Translations under genes and position numbers: made by a program
Notes under the pieces: model-generated
What the model saw: the letters and a program-made list of their open reading frames with translations, nothing else
Databases searched by the model: none
What the model was told of the DNA's origin: nothing
In this document: one piece after another, positions 15,826 to 25,587 of the stretch
How positions within the stretch are numbered: the first letter of the stretch is position 1
Layout: the number at the start of each line of letters is the position of its first letter
Source: Rhodospirillales bacterium
GTDB lineage: Bacteria > Pseudomonadota > Alphaproteobacteria > Acetobacterales > Acetobacteraceae
NCBI GenBank assembly: GCA_025352565.1
Contig: JANXTF010000128.1
Span: 1 to 64,000 of the forward strand
Length of the DNA stretch: 64,000 nt
Reading direction: 5' to 3'

Positions 15826-17249
15826 GCCGCTTTATTCAGGCCGGCAAAGGCTTCCAACGCCCGTGCCCGCCCGGCGGCGAGATCGACGATCGGGCGCGGA
15901 TAGGTCTCGCCCAGCCGAACGCCAGCCGCTGCAAGCTCCTCCTCCGAGGCGTCCCACGGATTCTGCAACGCCTTGTCGGGCAGCCGCGCCAGTTCCGGCA
16001 CCCAGCGCCGCACATAGTCGCCTTTCGGGTCGAACTTCCAGCCTTGCAGCACCGGGTTGAACACACGGAAATACGGCGCGGCGTCGGCGCCCGAGCCGGC
16101 CACCCATTGCCATTGCGCGCTGTTGGACGCCAGATCGGCGTCCACCAGCGTGTCCCAGAACCAGGCCTCGCCGTCCTGCCACGGCAGCAGCAGGTGCTTG
16201 ATCAGAAACGACGCCACCACCATCCGCACCCGGTTGTGCATCCAGCCGGTGTTCCACAACTGCCGCATTCCCGCGTCCACGAGCGGGATTCCGGTCTGAC
16301 CGCGCTGCCACGCCCGCAGGCCCGCCGCGTCGCGCCGCCACGGCATCGCCGCGAATTCCGGGCGCAGCGGCTTCTCGGGCAAATCCGGATGGTGCCACAG
16401 CAGGTTCGCGCTGAATTCCCGCCACAGCAGTTCGTTCACGAAGGTCGTGCGCCCTTTGGATTCGATGCCCTCGACGGCGTGCCATATTTGACCCGGCGAC
16501 AACTCGCCCCAATGCAGCCGGGGCGACAGCGCGGAAGTGCCGTCCTGCCCTGGGAAGTTGCGGGTCTGGTCGTACCCTTTCACCACATCGGCCACCACGC
16601 GCTTCAGCCGCTGCGCCGCCCCCGCCTCGCCGGGCACCCAGCGCGCGCGCAGCCCAGCCGCCCAATCCGGGCGCGCCGGCAAAAGCTTCCAGTCCGCCAG
16701 CTCGTCCGAAGGCGCGGACACTCCCTTGAACGAAAGGGGCGCCGACAGCGGTTTGTCGGGCGCGCCGCGCGCGAGGCAGGCGCGGGAGAACGGCGTGAAC
16801 ACGCCATAGGCGCCGCCCGACTGCGTGCGGATGCCGTCCGGCTCATAGAGCAGCGCGGTGCGGTGCAGATGCAGCTTCGCGCCCGAAGTGGAGACCACTT
16901 CGTCCATTACCTTGCGCGCCCAGGGCTCGATCGCACGGCCCGCATGGATTTCGGCCGCCCCCACTTCATGCACGAGATGACGCAAGACCTCGACCGCCGC
17001 CCCCCGGCGCAGGATCAGCTTCGCACCGGCCTTCTCCAAGGATTCTCCCAGCGAAACCAGGCTGTGATGCAGCCACCAAAGGCTGGCACCCCCCGGCGCC
17101 CACCGTCCGGGCGTCTCCCGATCCAGGATGAACAATGGCAGTACCGGCCGCCCGCTCGCGATAGCCGCGACCAGTGCCGGATTGTCGTGCATCCGAAGCT
17201 CGCGGCGGAGCCACAGGATCACGGGGGCGGTGGGCGAAACGATTGGCAT
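15822..17249 (-). CDS. phrB: Deoxyribodipyrimidine photo-lyase (class I CPD photolyase)
   Basis: Uses blue light and reduced FAD to split cyclobutane pyrimidine dimers. 475 residues: N-terminal antenna-binding domain beginning ILWLRRELRMHDNPAL, then the FAD domain with LLWREFSANLLWHHP, GMRQLWNTGWMHNR and the Trp-rich WFWDTLVDADLASN and QWQWVAGSG blocks. Start ATG at 17249; 74 bases separate it from pdeM, enough for a promoter, so it may head a sub-operon with the lipid genes downstream. I could not assign a convincing RpoE-type promoter there. Confidence 0.93.
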   Translation of the reverse strand: MPIVSPTAPVILWLRRELRMHDNPALVAAIASGRPVLPLFILDRETPGRWAPGGASLWWLHHSLVSLGESLEKAGAKLILRRGAAVEVLRHLVHEVGAAEIHAGRAIEPWARKVMDEVVSTSGAKLHLHRTALLYEPDGIRTQSGGAYGVFTPFSRACLARGAPDKPLSAPLSFKGVSAPSDELADWKLLPARPDWAAGLRARWVPGEAGAAQRLKRVVADVVKGYDQTRNFPGQDGTSALSPRLHWGELSPGQIWHAVEGIESKGRTTFVNELLWREFSANLLWHHPDLPEKPLRPEFAAMPWRRDAAGLRAWQRGQTGIPLVDAGMRQLWNTGWMHNRVRMVVASFLIKHLLLPWQDGEAWFWDTLVDADLASNSAQWQWVAGSGADAAPYFRVFNPVLQGWKFDPKGDYVRRWVPELARLPDKALQNPWDASEEELAAAGVRLGETYPRPIVDLAAGRARALEAFAGLNKAA

Positions 17250-17323
17250 GACACAACTCGATACGGGCAACATGGCACTGTAGATGTGGCTCACGCGCCC
17301 ACGAGCAAGCGCCGCCTCGATCG

Positions 17324-18001
17324 TCACGCCGCCAAGCGGTTGAAGGCGAAGGTGAAAAGCCGGTCGCGTCCCAGCAGGAACACCCGGAACCCGCGCGGAA
17401 AAAGCCGCGCGATGGCCGGGTCGCGCACATCGAGCCCGCCCGTGTAGGCCCCCAAGGCCGGCAGCATCAGCCGCTTGCCGTCGAACACGAAGCAGGGCCG
17501 GGTCACCGTCGTCCCCCGCGCCGGGATCTGGGCCTTCGGGTGATGATGCCCGCAAATTTCCCCGGCAATGGCCCCCGTGATCGCCTCGTGGCGGAACAGC
17601 AGGGAGCCGAGTTCGCAAGCTTCGACCGAGACTCCGCCGATCCCGTCCGGGGGCGCCGGATCATGGTTGCCCAGCACCCAGGTGAACGCGGCCGCCTCCG
17701 TCATGCGCTGCAGCCGCGTCCGATCGGCTGTCTGCATCCGTGCCGCTCCGTGGCGGTCATGGAAACTGTCTCCCAGCGCGATCACCCGCTCCGGCGAGAA
17801 CCGCCGCATCAGCAGCGCCAGCCGCTCCAGCGTGGCGTGCGTGTCCCACGGCGGCAGCAGGCTCCCGCGCGTCGCCGCCGCCGACCCTTTTTCCAGGTGC
17901 ATGTCCGACACGATCAGCGTCTTGCGCGCCGGCCAGAACAACGCGCCCCCAGGGTCGAGCATCAGCCGCTCGCCCGCGAAGTGAATCGGGGCGGCGGTCA
18001 T
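17324..18001 (-). CDS. pdeM: Ligase-associated DNA-damage-response metallophosphoesterase PdeM
   Basis: 225 residues with calcineurin-like motifs: VSDMHLEKG near residue 32, GDSFHD near 79, GNHDP near 112 and CGHHHPK near 153. The last motif and the position next to the ligase-associated DEXH helicase identify PdeM, a putative DNA-damage-response endonuclease. The usual partners, an ATP-dependent DNA ligase and an exonuclease-like protein, are not next to it here. ATG at 18001 starts the conserved region. Confidence 0.88.
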   Translation of the reverse strand: MTAAPIHFAGERLMLDPGGALFWPARKTLIVSDMHLEKGSAAATRGSLLPPWDTHATLERLALLMRRFSPERVIALGDSFHDRHGAARMQTADRTRLQRMTEAAAFTWVLGNHDPAPPDGIGGVSVEACELGSLLFRHEAITGAIAGEICGHHHPKAQIPARGTTVTRPCFVFDGKRLMLPALGAYTGGLDVRDPAIARLFPRGFRVFLLGRDRLFTFAFNRLAA

Positions 18002-18074
18002 TTGCTTTCCCTCCCCCCGCAAGCGGCCCAGCAAGCGGAGGGGCGAAACCAGACCATGACGGCATCCGCAAATC

Positions 18075-20573
18075 TCACTGGAACAGCATCCCCCCGCCGC
18101 GCGAAGTCCTGCCTCGCTTCAGGTTCGGGCGCAACACCGCCGGTACCCGGATCGGCACGAAAGGCGGCGGGTCGGCCGCGCCGGTCGCCTCCGCCACCAG
18201 CGCCTCCGCGTCCTCCAGCAACGCGTCGTCGCCCCCCTCATGGCGCACGCTCTCACGCCCGATATCCAGCAGCACCGGAACCGCCAGCGGCGACACGCGG
18301 GACAGCGCCATGTGCGTGATCCGCCCCTGCACCCGCTCCAGCATTCCCGCGATCCGCCCCAGATCGGTCAAACCGCCAGCCGCATCCGCCCGCGTCGCGC
18401 GCAACAGGATGTGGTCCGGCTGGTGCCGCCGCAACACGTCGTAGATCAGGTCGCTGTTCACCGTCACCTGCCGGCGGTTCTTCTGCGCGCCCGGCAGGTT
18501 GCGCTCGATGAGCCCCGCGATCACCGCCACGTTGCGGAACGTCCGCCGGAGCATCGAGCTTTCAGCCATCCAGGCTTCCACATCGTCGCCCAGCATGTCC
18601 TGCTCGAACAGCCGCGCGACGTTGAACGGCGCGCGCGCGCACCAGCACGCCAGTACGTAATCCGTCGCGACAAACCCCAGCGGCGCGAACCCGAACCGCT
18701 CCAGCCGGCGTGTCAGCAGCATCCCCAGGGTCTGGTGCGCCTGCCGCCCCTCGAAGCAATACGCCACCAGATAATACCGGTCGCCGCGCGGGAACGTCTC
18801 CACCAGCAGATCGTGCCGACCCGGCATCCGCGAGCGGGATTTCTGGAGCTCCAGCCACTCGCGCACCGGTTCGGGGAAGGCGTGCCAACTCGACGAGTCC
18901 TGCAACATGGCCCGCACGCGGTCCGCGAGGTTGGTCGTCATCGGCATCCGCCCGCCCGCATAGGCCGGCACCTTGGGCTCACCGGTGCCGCCATCGGCGA
19001 CCTCGACGACGTTCTCCCGCAACCTGATGAAGCGCAGCAGACGGCCGGCGAACATGAAGGTGTCATCCGGCACCAGCATGTTCACGAACGCTTCCTCCAC
19101 CTCGCCGAGATTGCCGCCGCCCCGCCCGGCGTAGCGCACCTTCAGCACCGGCGCCTCGACGATGGTGCCGATGTTCATGCGGTGCTGCCGCGCGATCCGC
19201 TCCGAGCGGACCTGAACCTTCCCTTCGGCATCGCGGAACAATTTCCGGTAACGGTCATACGCCTTCAACGCGTAGCCGCCGTCCTCAACGAACTCCAGCA
19301 CGTCGTCGAAGTCCTTTCGGCTCAACATGCTGTACGGCGCGGCTGACGTGACCTCCGCGAACATCGCATCCGGATGGAACGGCTGGCCGCACGCGCACCC
19401 CAGCAGGTGCTGCGCCAGCACATCGAGCCCGCCCGGCCGCGGCGGGTCGCCGTCCAGCTCCATTGCGGCGACGCCGAGGATCGCGGCCTCGCATTCGAGT
19501 ACCTCGAAGCGGTTGGCCGGCACCAATATCGCCTTCGAGGCCTCGTCCATTCGGTGATTGGCCCGCCCCACGCGCTGCAACAGCCGGCTCACGCCCTTCG
19601 GCGCGCCCACTTGGAGCACCTGATCCACCCCGCCCCAGTCGATCCCCAGGTCGAGCGACGAGGTCGCGATCACTCCCCGCAGCCTGCCCGCCGCCATGGC
19701 CTCTTCCACCCGCTTGCGTTGATCGAGGTCGAGGCTGCCGTGATGCAGCGCGATCGGCAGCGTCTCCTCGTTCAGCCGCCACAGCGCCTGGAACAGCAAT
19801 TCGGACTGCGCGCGCGTGTTGACGAACACGATGGTGGTGCCCGCCGCCCGGATGCGCGCCAGGATCTCCGGCGCGCTGAACAGCCCCATATGGCCGGACC
19901 ATGGCAGCCGCCCGGCCGGCAACATCATGGTGATCTCCGGCGGAGTGCCGCCTCGCACCTCAATGATGCGATCGGCCGCCACATAGGCCAACAGCGCCGC
20001 CGGATGCGCCACCGTGGCCGACAGCCCGATTCGCCGCGCGTCGGGGGCGATCGCCGCCAGTCGCGACAGGCACAGCGCCAGTTGGTCGCCGCGCTTGATG
20101 CCGGCCAGCGCATGCACCTCGTCGATGACGATGCGCTTCAGGCCGCCGAAGAACACCGGGGCGTCCGGGATGCTCAGCAGCAAAGCGAGGCTTTCCGGCG
20201 TCGTCAGGAACAAATTCGGCGGCGCCTCCCGCTGCTTGCGTCGCCGCTCGGTCGGCGTGTCGCCGCTGCGCGTGTCCACGCTCACCTGCAGCCCCATCTC
20301 CTCGATCGGCCGCATCAGGTTGCGCGCGATATCGGTCGCCAGCGCCTTCAGCGGACTCACATACAGCGTGTGGAGCCCTGGGCGCGGCGCTTCGGCCAAC
20401 TCCACCAGACTCGGCAGGAACCCCGCCAGAGTCTTGCCGCCCCCGGTCGGCGCGATCAGCAGCGTGCTCTCGCCGCGCCGCGCCGCCGCCAGCACCTCAA
20501 GCTGATGCGGCCGCGCCGTCCAGCCGGATCGCGCGAACCAGCGCCCGAAGAGCTCCGGCAATATTCCCGTCAT
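18075..20573 (-). CDS. Ligase-associated DEXH-box (Lhr-type) DNA helicase
   Basis: 832 residues, superfamily 2 helicase of the Lhr-core/ligase-associated type. Walker A APTGGGKTL near residue 41, DEVH box IDEVHALAG near 148, and motif VI in the LQRVGRANHRMDE region, then a long winged-helix and C-terminal domain characteristic of Lhr. It probably unwinds or anneals nucleic acid during DNA repair. It precedes pdeM by 73 bases and follows lpxB by 10. In other genomes it clusters with an ATP-dependent ligase and exonuclease, both absent locally. Confidence 0.92.
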   Translation of the reverse strand: MTGILPELFGRWFARSGWTARPHQLEVLAAARRGESTLLIAPTGGGKTLAGFLPSLVELAEAPRPGLHTLYVSPLKALATDIARNLMRPIEEMGLQVSVDTRSGDTPTERRRKQREAPPNLFLTTPESLALLLSIPDAPVFFGGLKRIVIDEVHALAGIKRGDQLALCLSRLAAIAPDARRIGLSATVAHPAALLAYVAADRIIEVRGGTPPEITMMLPAGRLPWSGHMGLFSAPEILARIRAAGTTIVFVNTRAQSELLFQALWRLNEETLPIALHHGSLDLDQRKRVEEAMAAGRLRGVIATSSLDLGIDWGGVDQVLQVGAPKGVSRLLQRVGRANHRMDEASKAILVPANRFEVLECEAAILGVAAMELDGDPPRPGGLDVLAQHLLGCACGQPFHPDAMFAEVTSAAPYSMLSRKDFDDVLEFVEDGGYALKAYDRYRKLFRDAEGKVQVRSERIARQHRMNIGTIVEAPVLKVRYAGRGGGNLGEVEEAFVNMLVPDDTFMFAGRLLRFIRLRENVVEVADGGTGEPKVPAYAGGRMPMTTNLADRVRAMLQDSSSWHAFPEPVREWLELQKSRSRMPGRHDLLVETFPRGDRYYLVAYCFEGRQAHQTLGMLLTRRLERFGFAPLGFVATDYVLACWCARAPFNVARLFEQDMLGDDVEAWMAESSMLRRTFRNVAVIAGLIERNLPGAQKNRRQVTVNSDLIYDVLRRHQPDHILLRATRADAAGGLTDLGRIAGMLERVQGRITHMALSRVSPLAVPVLLDIGRESVRHEGGDDALLEDAEALVAEATGAADPPPFVPIRVPAVLRPNLKRGRTSRGGGMLFQ

Positions 20574-20583
20574 CGACGCCCAG

Positions 20584-21747
20584 CTAAACCGTCGCCGGGG
20601 CCGGGAGCAACCGGAGCACCGCGGCCGCCGCCATTTCCGATGGCTTGCCGAAGGCCGGGCGCAGCGTGGCCATCACTGCTTTGAATGCGTCGCGTTGCGC
20701 GCCCGCCGCGTCCGCATCGTTGAGCAATCGCCGCATCGCGTCGGCCAGCCGCGCCGGCGTGCAGTCATTTTGCAGCAACTCGGGAACCACCAGCCGGCCG
20801 GCCAGCAGGTTCACCATCGCCACATGATTGACCCGGATCAGCCGCCGCGCGATCAGGGCCGTGATGGGATTGACTCGGTATGCAACCGCCATTGGCACCC
20901 CGGCAAGGGCCAGTTCCAGCGTCGAGGTGCCGGACTTGGTCAACGCCGCTTCGGCAGCCGCGTAGGCGTCGTGTTTCTCGGCGAGGTCGCGAACGATGAT
21001 CGGCCGCACCGGCCAGGAGGCCGCCAGGCGGGTGACCGTGTCGGCCACCGCCGATGCCACCGGCAGCACCGGGACGACGCCGGGCGTGCAGTCCCGCAGC
21101 AGCCCCAGCATCGCGCCGTACACCGGCATCAGCCGCCCCACTTCGCTGCGCCGGCTGCCCGGCATAAGCACGATGATCTTGTGCTCCGGCCCGATCCCGT
21201 GCCGTTCCCTGAACCGCGCGGCCACGCCCTTGTCCGCATCCGATTCCAGCACCGGGTGGCCGACGAATTCGGCCGGCAGTCCGTGGCCGGCGAAAAAACC
21301 CACTTCGAACGGCAGCAGGCACAGCAGGCCGTCCCATAGGCCCGGAAATTCACGCACCCGATGCTCGCGCCATGCCCATACCTGTGGCGCCACATAGTGT
21401 AGCCGCCGGATGCCCGCATCGCGCAACCGCAGCAGCAGCCGCAGGGTGAAGCCCGGGCTGTCGATGGTCACCAGGATGTCCGGCCGACGCGCGCGGATAT
21501 CGGCCTCCGCCTCGCGCATCCGGCGGGCGAGGCGGCGGATGCGGGGCAGGATCTCCAGCAATCCCATCACCGCCAACTCGTCCATCGGAAACAGCGGCAC
21601 GAGCCCCTCGGCCACCATGCGCGGCCCCCCGACGCCGGCGAATTCCAGGTCGGCATCGGCCGCGCGCAATGCAGCCATCAGGCGGCCGCCGAGCACGTCC
21701 CCGCTTTGCTCGCCCGCGACCAGATAGACCAGCCTCCGGCCGGTCAT
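20584..21747 (-). CDS. lpxB: Lipid-A-disaccharide synthase
   Basis: Glycosyltransferase (GT19) that condenses UDP-2,3-diacylglucosamine with lipid X in lipid A synthesis at the inner membrane. 387 residues with the opening [12 protein letters not shown], the [10 protein letters not shown] block near 120, VGHPVLE near 160 and the sugar-nucleotide region with [11 protein letters not shown] and [12 protein letters not shown] at 21747 overlaps the hisI stop (ATGA). Other Raetz-pathway genes are not in the window, so lpxB has moved away from the usual lpxD-fabZ-lpxA group or lies at a secondary site. Confidence 0.94.
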   Translation of the reverse strand: MTGRRLVYLVAGEQSGDVLGGRLMAALRAADADLEFAGVGGPRMVAEGLVPLFPMDELAVMGLLEILPRIRRLARRMREAEADIRARRPDILVTIDSPGFTLRLLLRLRDAGIRRLHYVAPQVWAWREHRVREFPGLWDGLLCLLPFEVGFFAGHGLPAEFVGHPVLESDADKGVAARFRERHGIGPEHKIIVLMPGSRRSEVGRLMPVYGAMLGLLRDCTPGVVPVLPVASAVADTVTRLAASWPVRPIIVRDLAEKHDAYAAAEAALTKSGTSTLELALAGVPMAVAYRVNPITALIARRLIRVNHVAMVNLLAGRLVVPELLQNDCTPARLADAMRRLLNDADAAGAQRDAFKAVMATLRPAFGKPSEMAAAAVLRLLPAPATV

Positions 21748-22127
21748 CCGTAGAGAGCTGCGGGGTCCACCAGCACGGGCGCAACCGTCGACAATTCCTC
21801 GCCCCGCGCCGCCCGGAAGAAACAGTCGCGGTGGCCGGTGTGGCAAGCCACCCCCGTCTGGTCCACCAGCAGCAACAAGGTATCCCCGTCGCAATCCACC
21901 CGCAGCTCGACCAGGCGCTGCGTCTGTCCCGAACTCTCGCCCTTGCGCCACAACCCATTGCGGCTGCGACTGAAATAACAGACCCGCCCCGTCGCCAACG
22001 TCTCGGCCACCGCCGCGCGGTTCATCCAGGCCAGCATCAGCACCTCGCCCGTGTCGTGCTGCTGGGCAATCGCCGGCACCAGCCCGGCGCCATCGAAAGC
22101 TATGGCGTCGAGAACTGCCGCGTTCAT
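21744..22127 (-). CDS. hisI: Phosphoribosyl-AMP cyclohydrolase
   Basis: Third step of histidine synthesis: opens the purine ring of phosphoribosyl-AMP. 127 residues, the single-domain form without a HisE part. Family landmarks: VLMLAWMN near residue 29, [17 protein letters not shown] at 51-67, a metal-binding DCDGDTLL and the Cys-His-Thr-Gly block [12 protein letters not shown]. Starts by 4-base overlap with metC and overlaps lpxB at its end. No other his genes are nearby. Confidence 0.95.
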   Translation of the reverse strand: MNAAVLDAIAFDGAGLVPAIAQQHDTGEVLMLAWMNRAAVAETLATGRVCYFSRSRNGLWRKGESSGQTQRLVELRVDCDGDTLLLLVDQTGVACHTGHRDCFFRAARGEELSTVAPVLVDPAALYG

Positions 22128-23344
22128 GGCACGGAGTTGGCCTGAAGGCGCGGGAAGGCAGCCTCCAGGTCGGCGATCAGATCGCCCGGGTCCTCCAGTC
22201 CGACATGCAGCCGCAGCAGCTGGCCGCCGAAATCTCCGCTGCCCGCCGTCCGCGTGACGCTCGTCGGCAAGGCCAGACTCTCGAAGCCACCCCACGAGGC
22301 ACCCATGCCGAACAGTTCCAGCGCCTCGGTCATCCCATGCACCGACGCCTCCGAATACCCCGGCTGGAACACCACGCCGAACAGGCTGCATGCCCCGGTG
22401 AAATCGCGTTTCCAGATCTCGTGACCAGGAGCGCCCGGCAGCGCCGGATACAGCACCTGCTTCACCTCGTGGCGCCCCTCCAGCCAGCGCGCCACCGTGA
22501 GCGCCGACTGCATCTGACGCTGCATCCGCACCGCCATGGTCCGCGCGCCCCGCAGGGCCAGCCAGCAATCATCGGGGCTCGCATACTGCCCGAGCGCCAG
22601 CGTGGTGCCGCGCACGATCTCCCAGTCCTCGACCGAATTGGTCGTCATGCTGCCCAGCAGCACGTCGGAATGGCCGACCACGTATTTGGTCAGCGCCTGG
22701 ATCGAGACGTCCACGCCGTGCAGGAACGGCTGGAAGAAATGGATGCCCCAGGTGTTGTCCATCAGCACCTTGGCGCCGCGCGCATGGGCCACGGCGGCGA
22801 GGGCCGGCACGTCCTGCACCTCGAAGGTGTGGCTTCCTGGGCTCTCCGTGTAGAGCACCTTCGTGTTCGGCCGGAACAGGGCCGACAGCGCGTCGGCGCC
22901 GATGCAAGGGTCGTAATAGGTGGTTTCGACGCCCATCCGCGCGAGCAGACCATCGCAGAAGCCGCGCGCCGGGCCATAGACCGCGTCGGGCATCAGGCAG
23001 TGATCGCCAGCCGACAGATAGGCCAGCAGCGGCGTGGTCACGGCGGCGAGGCCCGACGAGACGATCTGGCAGCGCGTTCCGCCCTCGATCTCGGCGACCA
23101 CGTCCTCCAGCGCGTGATGCGTCGGGCCGCCGAGCACGCCATACACCATAGCCTGCTCGAACCGCGCGTTGCCCATCGCCGCGCGGGTCGCCATGTCCGG
23201 ATACAGCACCGTCGAGCCGCGATGCACCGGCGGATTGACGAAGCCATGCACATGCGTGCCGGCGCGCCCGGCGTGGGAGAGGCGGGTCGCGAGGCTCGGC
23301 TTCGGACGGCCCGACTTTGGAAAGGTGGCATGATCGTCGGGCAT
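22124..23344 (-). CDS. metC: Cystathionine beta-lyase
   Basis: PLP enzyme that cleaves cystathionine to homocysteine, pyruvate and ammonia in methionine synthesis. 406 residues, Cys/Met-metabolism fold. The PLP Lys lies in [16 protein letters not shown], preceded by the VLMDNTWG cofactor Asp block, and the N-terminal [13 protein letters not shown] pattern is typical of MetC. The ATG directly abuts the stop of the sulfurtransferase gene. Two sulfur-related genes in a row (sseA, metC) suggest shared expression. Confidence 0.92.
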   Translation of the reverse strand: MPDDHATFPKSGRPKPSLATRLSHAGRAGTHVHGFVNPPVHRGSTVLYPDMATRAAMGNARFEQAMVYGVLGGPTHHALEDVVAEIEGGTRCQIVSSGLAAVTTPLLAYLSAGDHCLMPDAVYGPARGFCDGLLARMGVETTYYDPCIGADALSALFRPNTKVLYTESPGSHTFEVQDVPALAAVAHARGAKVLMDNTWGIHFFQPFLHGVDVSIQALTKYVVGHSDVLLGSMTTNSVEDWEIVRGTTLALGQYASPDDCWLALRGARTMAVRMQRQMQSALTVARWLEGRHEVKQVLYPALPGAPGHEIWKRDFTGACSLFGVVFQPGYSEASVHGMTEALELFGMGASWGGFESLALPTSVTRTAGSGDFGGQLLRLHVGLEDPGDLIADLEAAFPRLQANSVP

Positions 23345-24193
23345 CTAAATCTCCACGGGAGTGTCGGGGCGGCCGCCCCATTCGGTCCACGACCCGTCAT
23401 ACACCGCACCCGGCGGAAGTCCCGCCTGAACCATGGCCAGCGTCAGGATCGTGGCGGTCACGCCGCTGCCGCAACTGGTGACGATCGGGCGCGTGCCATC
23501 CACACCGGCGCGCAACAGCCGCGCGCGCAACTGGTCTCGCGGCAGCATGGTCTGGTCCGCCGCCAGCAACTCGCCGTAGGGCAGGTTGACGCTTCCGGGA
23601 ATATGCCCCGAGCGCATTCCGGCACGCGGCTCCGGAACCTCGGCCCTGAACCGCGGGCCGGCCCGCGCATCGAGCACCAGGGATCGTGCCGTCGCCACAT
23701 TTTCCAGCACGTCTCCGATCCCGCGCAGCCGGCTCGGCCGATAGTCCGGCCGAAATGCCTTTCCCGCCGGCGCCGTCGCCGCGCCCGCCTCGACCGGCCG
23801 CCCCTCGGTCCGCCATTTCAGCAGCCCGCCATCGAGCACCGCCGCCCGGTCGTGCCCGAACAGCCCCATCATCCACCAGCCCCGCGACGCCGAGGCCAGG
23901 CCTTTCTGGTCGTAGAACACACAGAAATCCGCATTCGACACACCGAGCGCCCCCACCAGCCGGGCGAAGCGTCCCGGCGTCGGCACCATGTGGGGCAGGT
24001 CGGTGTCATCGTCGGCGATCGCGTCGATGTCGAAAAACCGCGCGCGGGGTAGGTGGCCCGCCAGGAACTCGGCGGCGCCGTCCTTGGGTTCGTTGGGCAG
24101 ATACTTCGTCGCGTCGAACACGATCAGGTCGGGCTCCGCCAGATGGGCGGCAAGCCAGTCGGTCGAGACCAGCGGACCAGAGACTGAAATCAT
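23345..24193 (-). CDS. sseA: 3-mercaptopyruvate sulfurtransferase (two rhodanese domains)
   Basis: Transfers sulfur from 3-mercaptopyruvate to an acceptor such as thioredoxin or cyanide. 282 residues with two rhodanese domains. The N-terminal one is inactive (DQKG in place of the Cys loop). The C-terminal one has the active loop CGSGVTA, the signature of the mercaptopyruvate enzymes rather than thiosulfate sulfurtransferase. ATG at 24193 overlaps the stop of the alanyl-tRNA editing gene. Confidence 0.92.
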   Translation of the reverse strand: MISVSGPLVSTDWLAAHLAEPDLIVFDATKYLPNEPKDGAAEFLAGHLPRARFFDIDAIADDDTDLPHMVPTPGRFARLVGALGVSNADFCVFYDQKGLASASRGWWMMGLFGHDRAAVLDGGLLKWRTEGRPVEAGAATAPAGKAFRPDYRPSRLRGIGDVLENVATARSLVLDARAGPRFRAEVPEPRAGMRSGHIPGSVNLPYGELLAADQTMLPRDQLRARLLRAGVDGTRPIVTSCGSGVTATILTLAMVQAGLPPGAVYDGSWTEWGGRPDTPVEI

Positions 24194-24900
24194 GCGGGCG
24201 CTCCCAGCGCGATTGAGATGCGCCGGTTCTGCCGGCCCTTGTTTTCGATCTTCAATACCCGGACCAGCCCGATCTCGCCGGTGCGGGCAACATGGGTGCC
24301 GCCGCAGGGCTGCAGATCGACCGTCCCGATGCGAACCAGCCGCAGCCGGCCGGTGCCGCGCGGCGGCTGCACCGACAGCGTCCGCACCAGCGCCGGGTTT
24401 TCGTCGAGCACGGCCTCGTCGACCCACTCCGTGCTCACGGGATGATCTCCCGCGACGAGCGCGTTCAACGCCGCCTCCACCGCCTCGCGCGTCGGCGGCT
24501 CCGGCAGATCGAAGTCCAGCCGCGACTTGTCCGCGCCGATCTGGCCACCCGTGACCGACGCGCCGGGAAGAGCGGCACAGAGCAGATGCAGCGCCGTGTG
24601 CATCCGCATCAGCGGATGGCGCCGCGACCAGTCCAGCGCGCCCACGACCTTGGCCCCGACCGGGGGGAGTGCCGCCTCAGCCGCCGGCACGTGGCGGATC
24701 GTGGCATCGTCGCCTTTGACGGTGTCGATCACCGCGGCCTCGCCGCCCGCCCAACGCAATATGCCCACATCGCCGGGCTGACCGCCGGAGCGGGCGTAGA
24801 ACACGGTCCGGTCGAGCACGATGCCGTCCGCCTGCGCCGCGATCACGACCGCCTCCATTCCGCGTCCCTGGGAGTCGTCCAGAAAAAGCCGCTCGGTCAT
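24190..24900 (-). CDS. Alanyl-tRNA editing protein, AlaX type
   Basis: Stand-alone homologue of the AlaRS editing domain that deacylates mischarged Ser- or Gly-tRNA-Ala. 236 residues. Zn-binding motifs present: HTALH near residue 100 (HxxxH) and CGGTHVARTGEIG near 200 (CxxxH), plus the FYARSGGQPGD block at 35-45. Length fits the AlaX-M group with an extra N-terminal segment. Overlaps its neighbours at both ends by 4 bases. Confidence 0.9.
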   Translation of the reverse strand: MTERLFLDDSQGRGMEAVVIAAQADGIVLDRTVFYARSGGQPGDVGILRWAGGEAAVIDTVKGDDATIRHVPAAEAALPPVGAKVVGALDWSRRHPLMRMHTALHLLCAALPGASVTGGQIGADKSRLDFDLPEPPTREAVEAALNALVAGDHPVSTEWVDEAVLDENPALVRTLSVQPPRGTGRLRLVRIGTVDLQPCGGTHVARTGEIGLVRVLKIENKGRQNRRISIALGAPA

Positions 24901-25529
24901 GCGATGCCCCACGTCCCACGCAGCCAATCCCGGCGCGACGCCATCCACAGCAGCGCGATCGCGGCCACCGAGTTGGCGATGCGTCCATCCAGCGCCGCCG
25001 CGACCGCATCGGCGAGCGGCCAAAGCCGCGCCCGGATATCCTCGTCCTCGGCGCGCAGGCCGCCGACGCCGATGATCCCGTCCGCGGTGGCCGCGGGTGC
25101 CGCGACCTCCCCCACATAGACCGCGCAATTCTCGTCGCTGCCGCCCGGCGTGAGCAGAAAATCGCCGACATGGTGAAGCCGGGCGGGGGCGATGCCGACC
25201 TCCTCCATCGCCTCGCGCCGAATAGTGGCTTCCGGCGTCTCGTCCCCGTCGCACAGCCCGGCCGGCAATTCGGTCATCACGGGGTCCATCCCGGCCGCGA
25301 GCGCGGGCAGGCGGAACTGCTCGATCAGCACCACGGTGTCCGTCGCCGGATCGTACGGCAGCAGCGCCGCCGCCCGGCCACGCCGCCACAGCTCCCAGGT
25401 GCGCATCCCCGACATCGCGCCATCGAAGCGGCGGTTGCGGAAGCGGACGCGCTCCAGCGGGAACCGTCCGTTCCAAACCGTCTCGCTGTCACATATCTGA
25501 AGGTCGGGGTAGGGCGGCAGAGTGAACAT
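24897..25529 (-). CDS. Nudix hydrolase, ADP-ribose pyrophosphatase-like
   Basis: 210 residues. Good Nudix box: GLCDGDETPEATIRREAMEE with VGI following (Gly, then Glu and the REAMEEVG core), preceded by the ELPAGL strand typical of the NudF/ADP-ribose class, followed by LLTPGGSDE. Probably hydrolyses ADP-ribose or another nucleoside diphosphate derivative. ATG at 25529 is preferred; an in-frame ATG 27 bases upstream is possible. It is the first gene of the long minus-strand run. Confidence 0.88.
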   Translation of the reverse strand: MFTLPPYPDLQICDSETVWNGRFPLERVRFRNRRFDGAMSGMRTWELWRRGRAAALLPYDPATDTVVLIEQFRLPALAAGMDPVMTELPAGLCDGDETPEATIRREAMEEVGIAPARLHHVGDFLLTPGGSDENCAVYVGEVAAPAATADGIIGVGGLRAEDEDIRARLWPLADAVAAALDGRIANSVAAIALLWMASRRDWLRGTWGIA

Positions 25530-25587
25530 GGGCACAACGATAGATCGGCCAGTCATGGCTGCCCACCCCACCCCAGCGCGCGCCTGT

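Noticed and set aside
17250-17323. Possible RpoE-type promoter before the photolyase gene
   Set aside because: I could not match a -35 and -10 pair at proper spacing with confidence.
15717-17447. Plus-strand open frame opposite the photolyase
   Set aside because: Arg/Pro-rich antisense translation; the photolyase has all family blocks.
22205-24052. Plus-strand open frame of 615 codons opposite metC and sseA
   Set aside because: Arg/His-rich with no motif; both minus-strand genes have full catalytic signatures.
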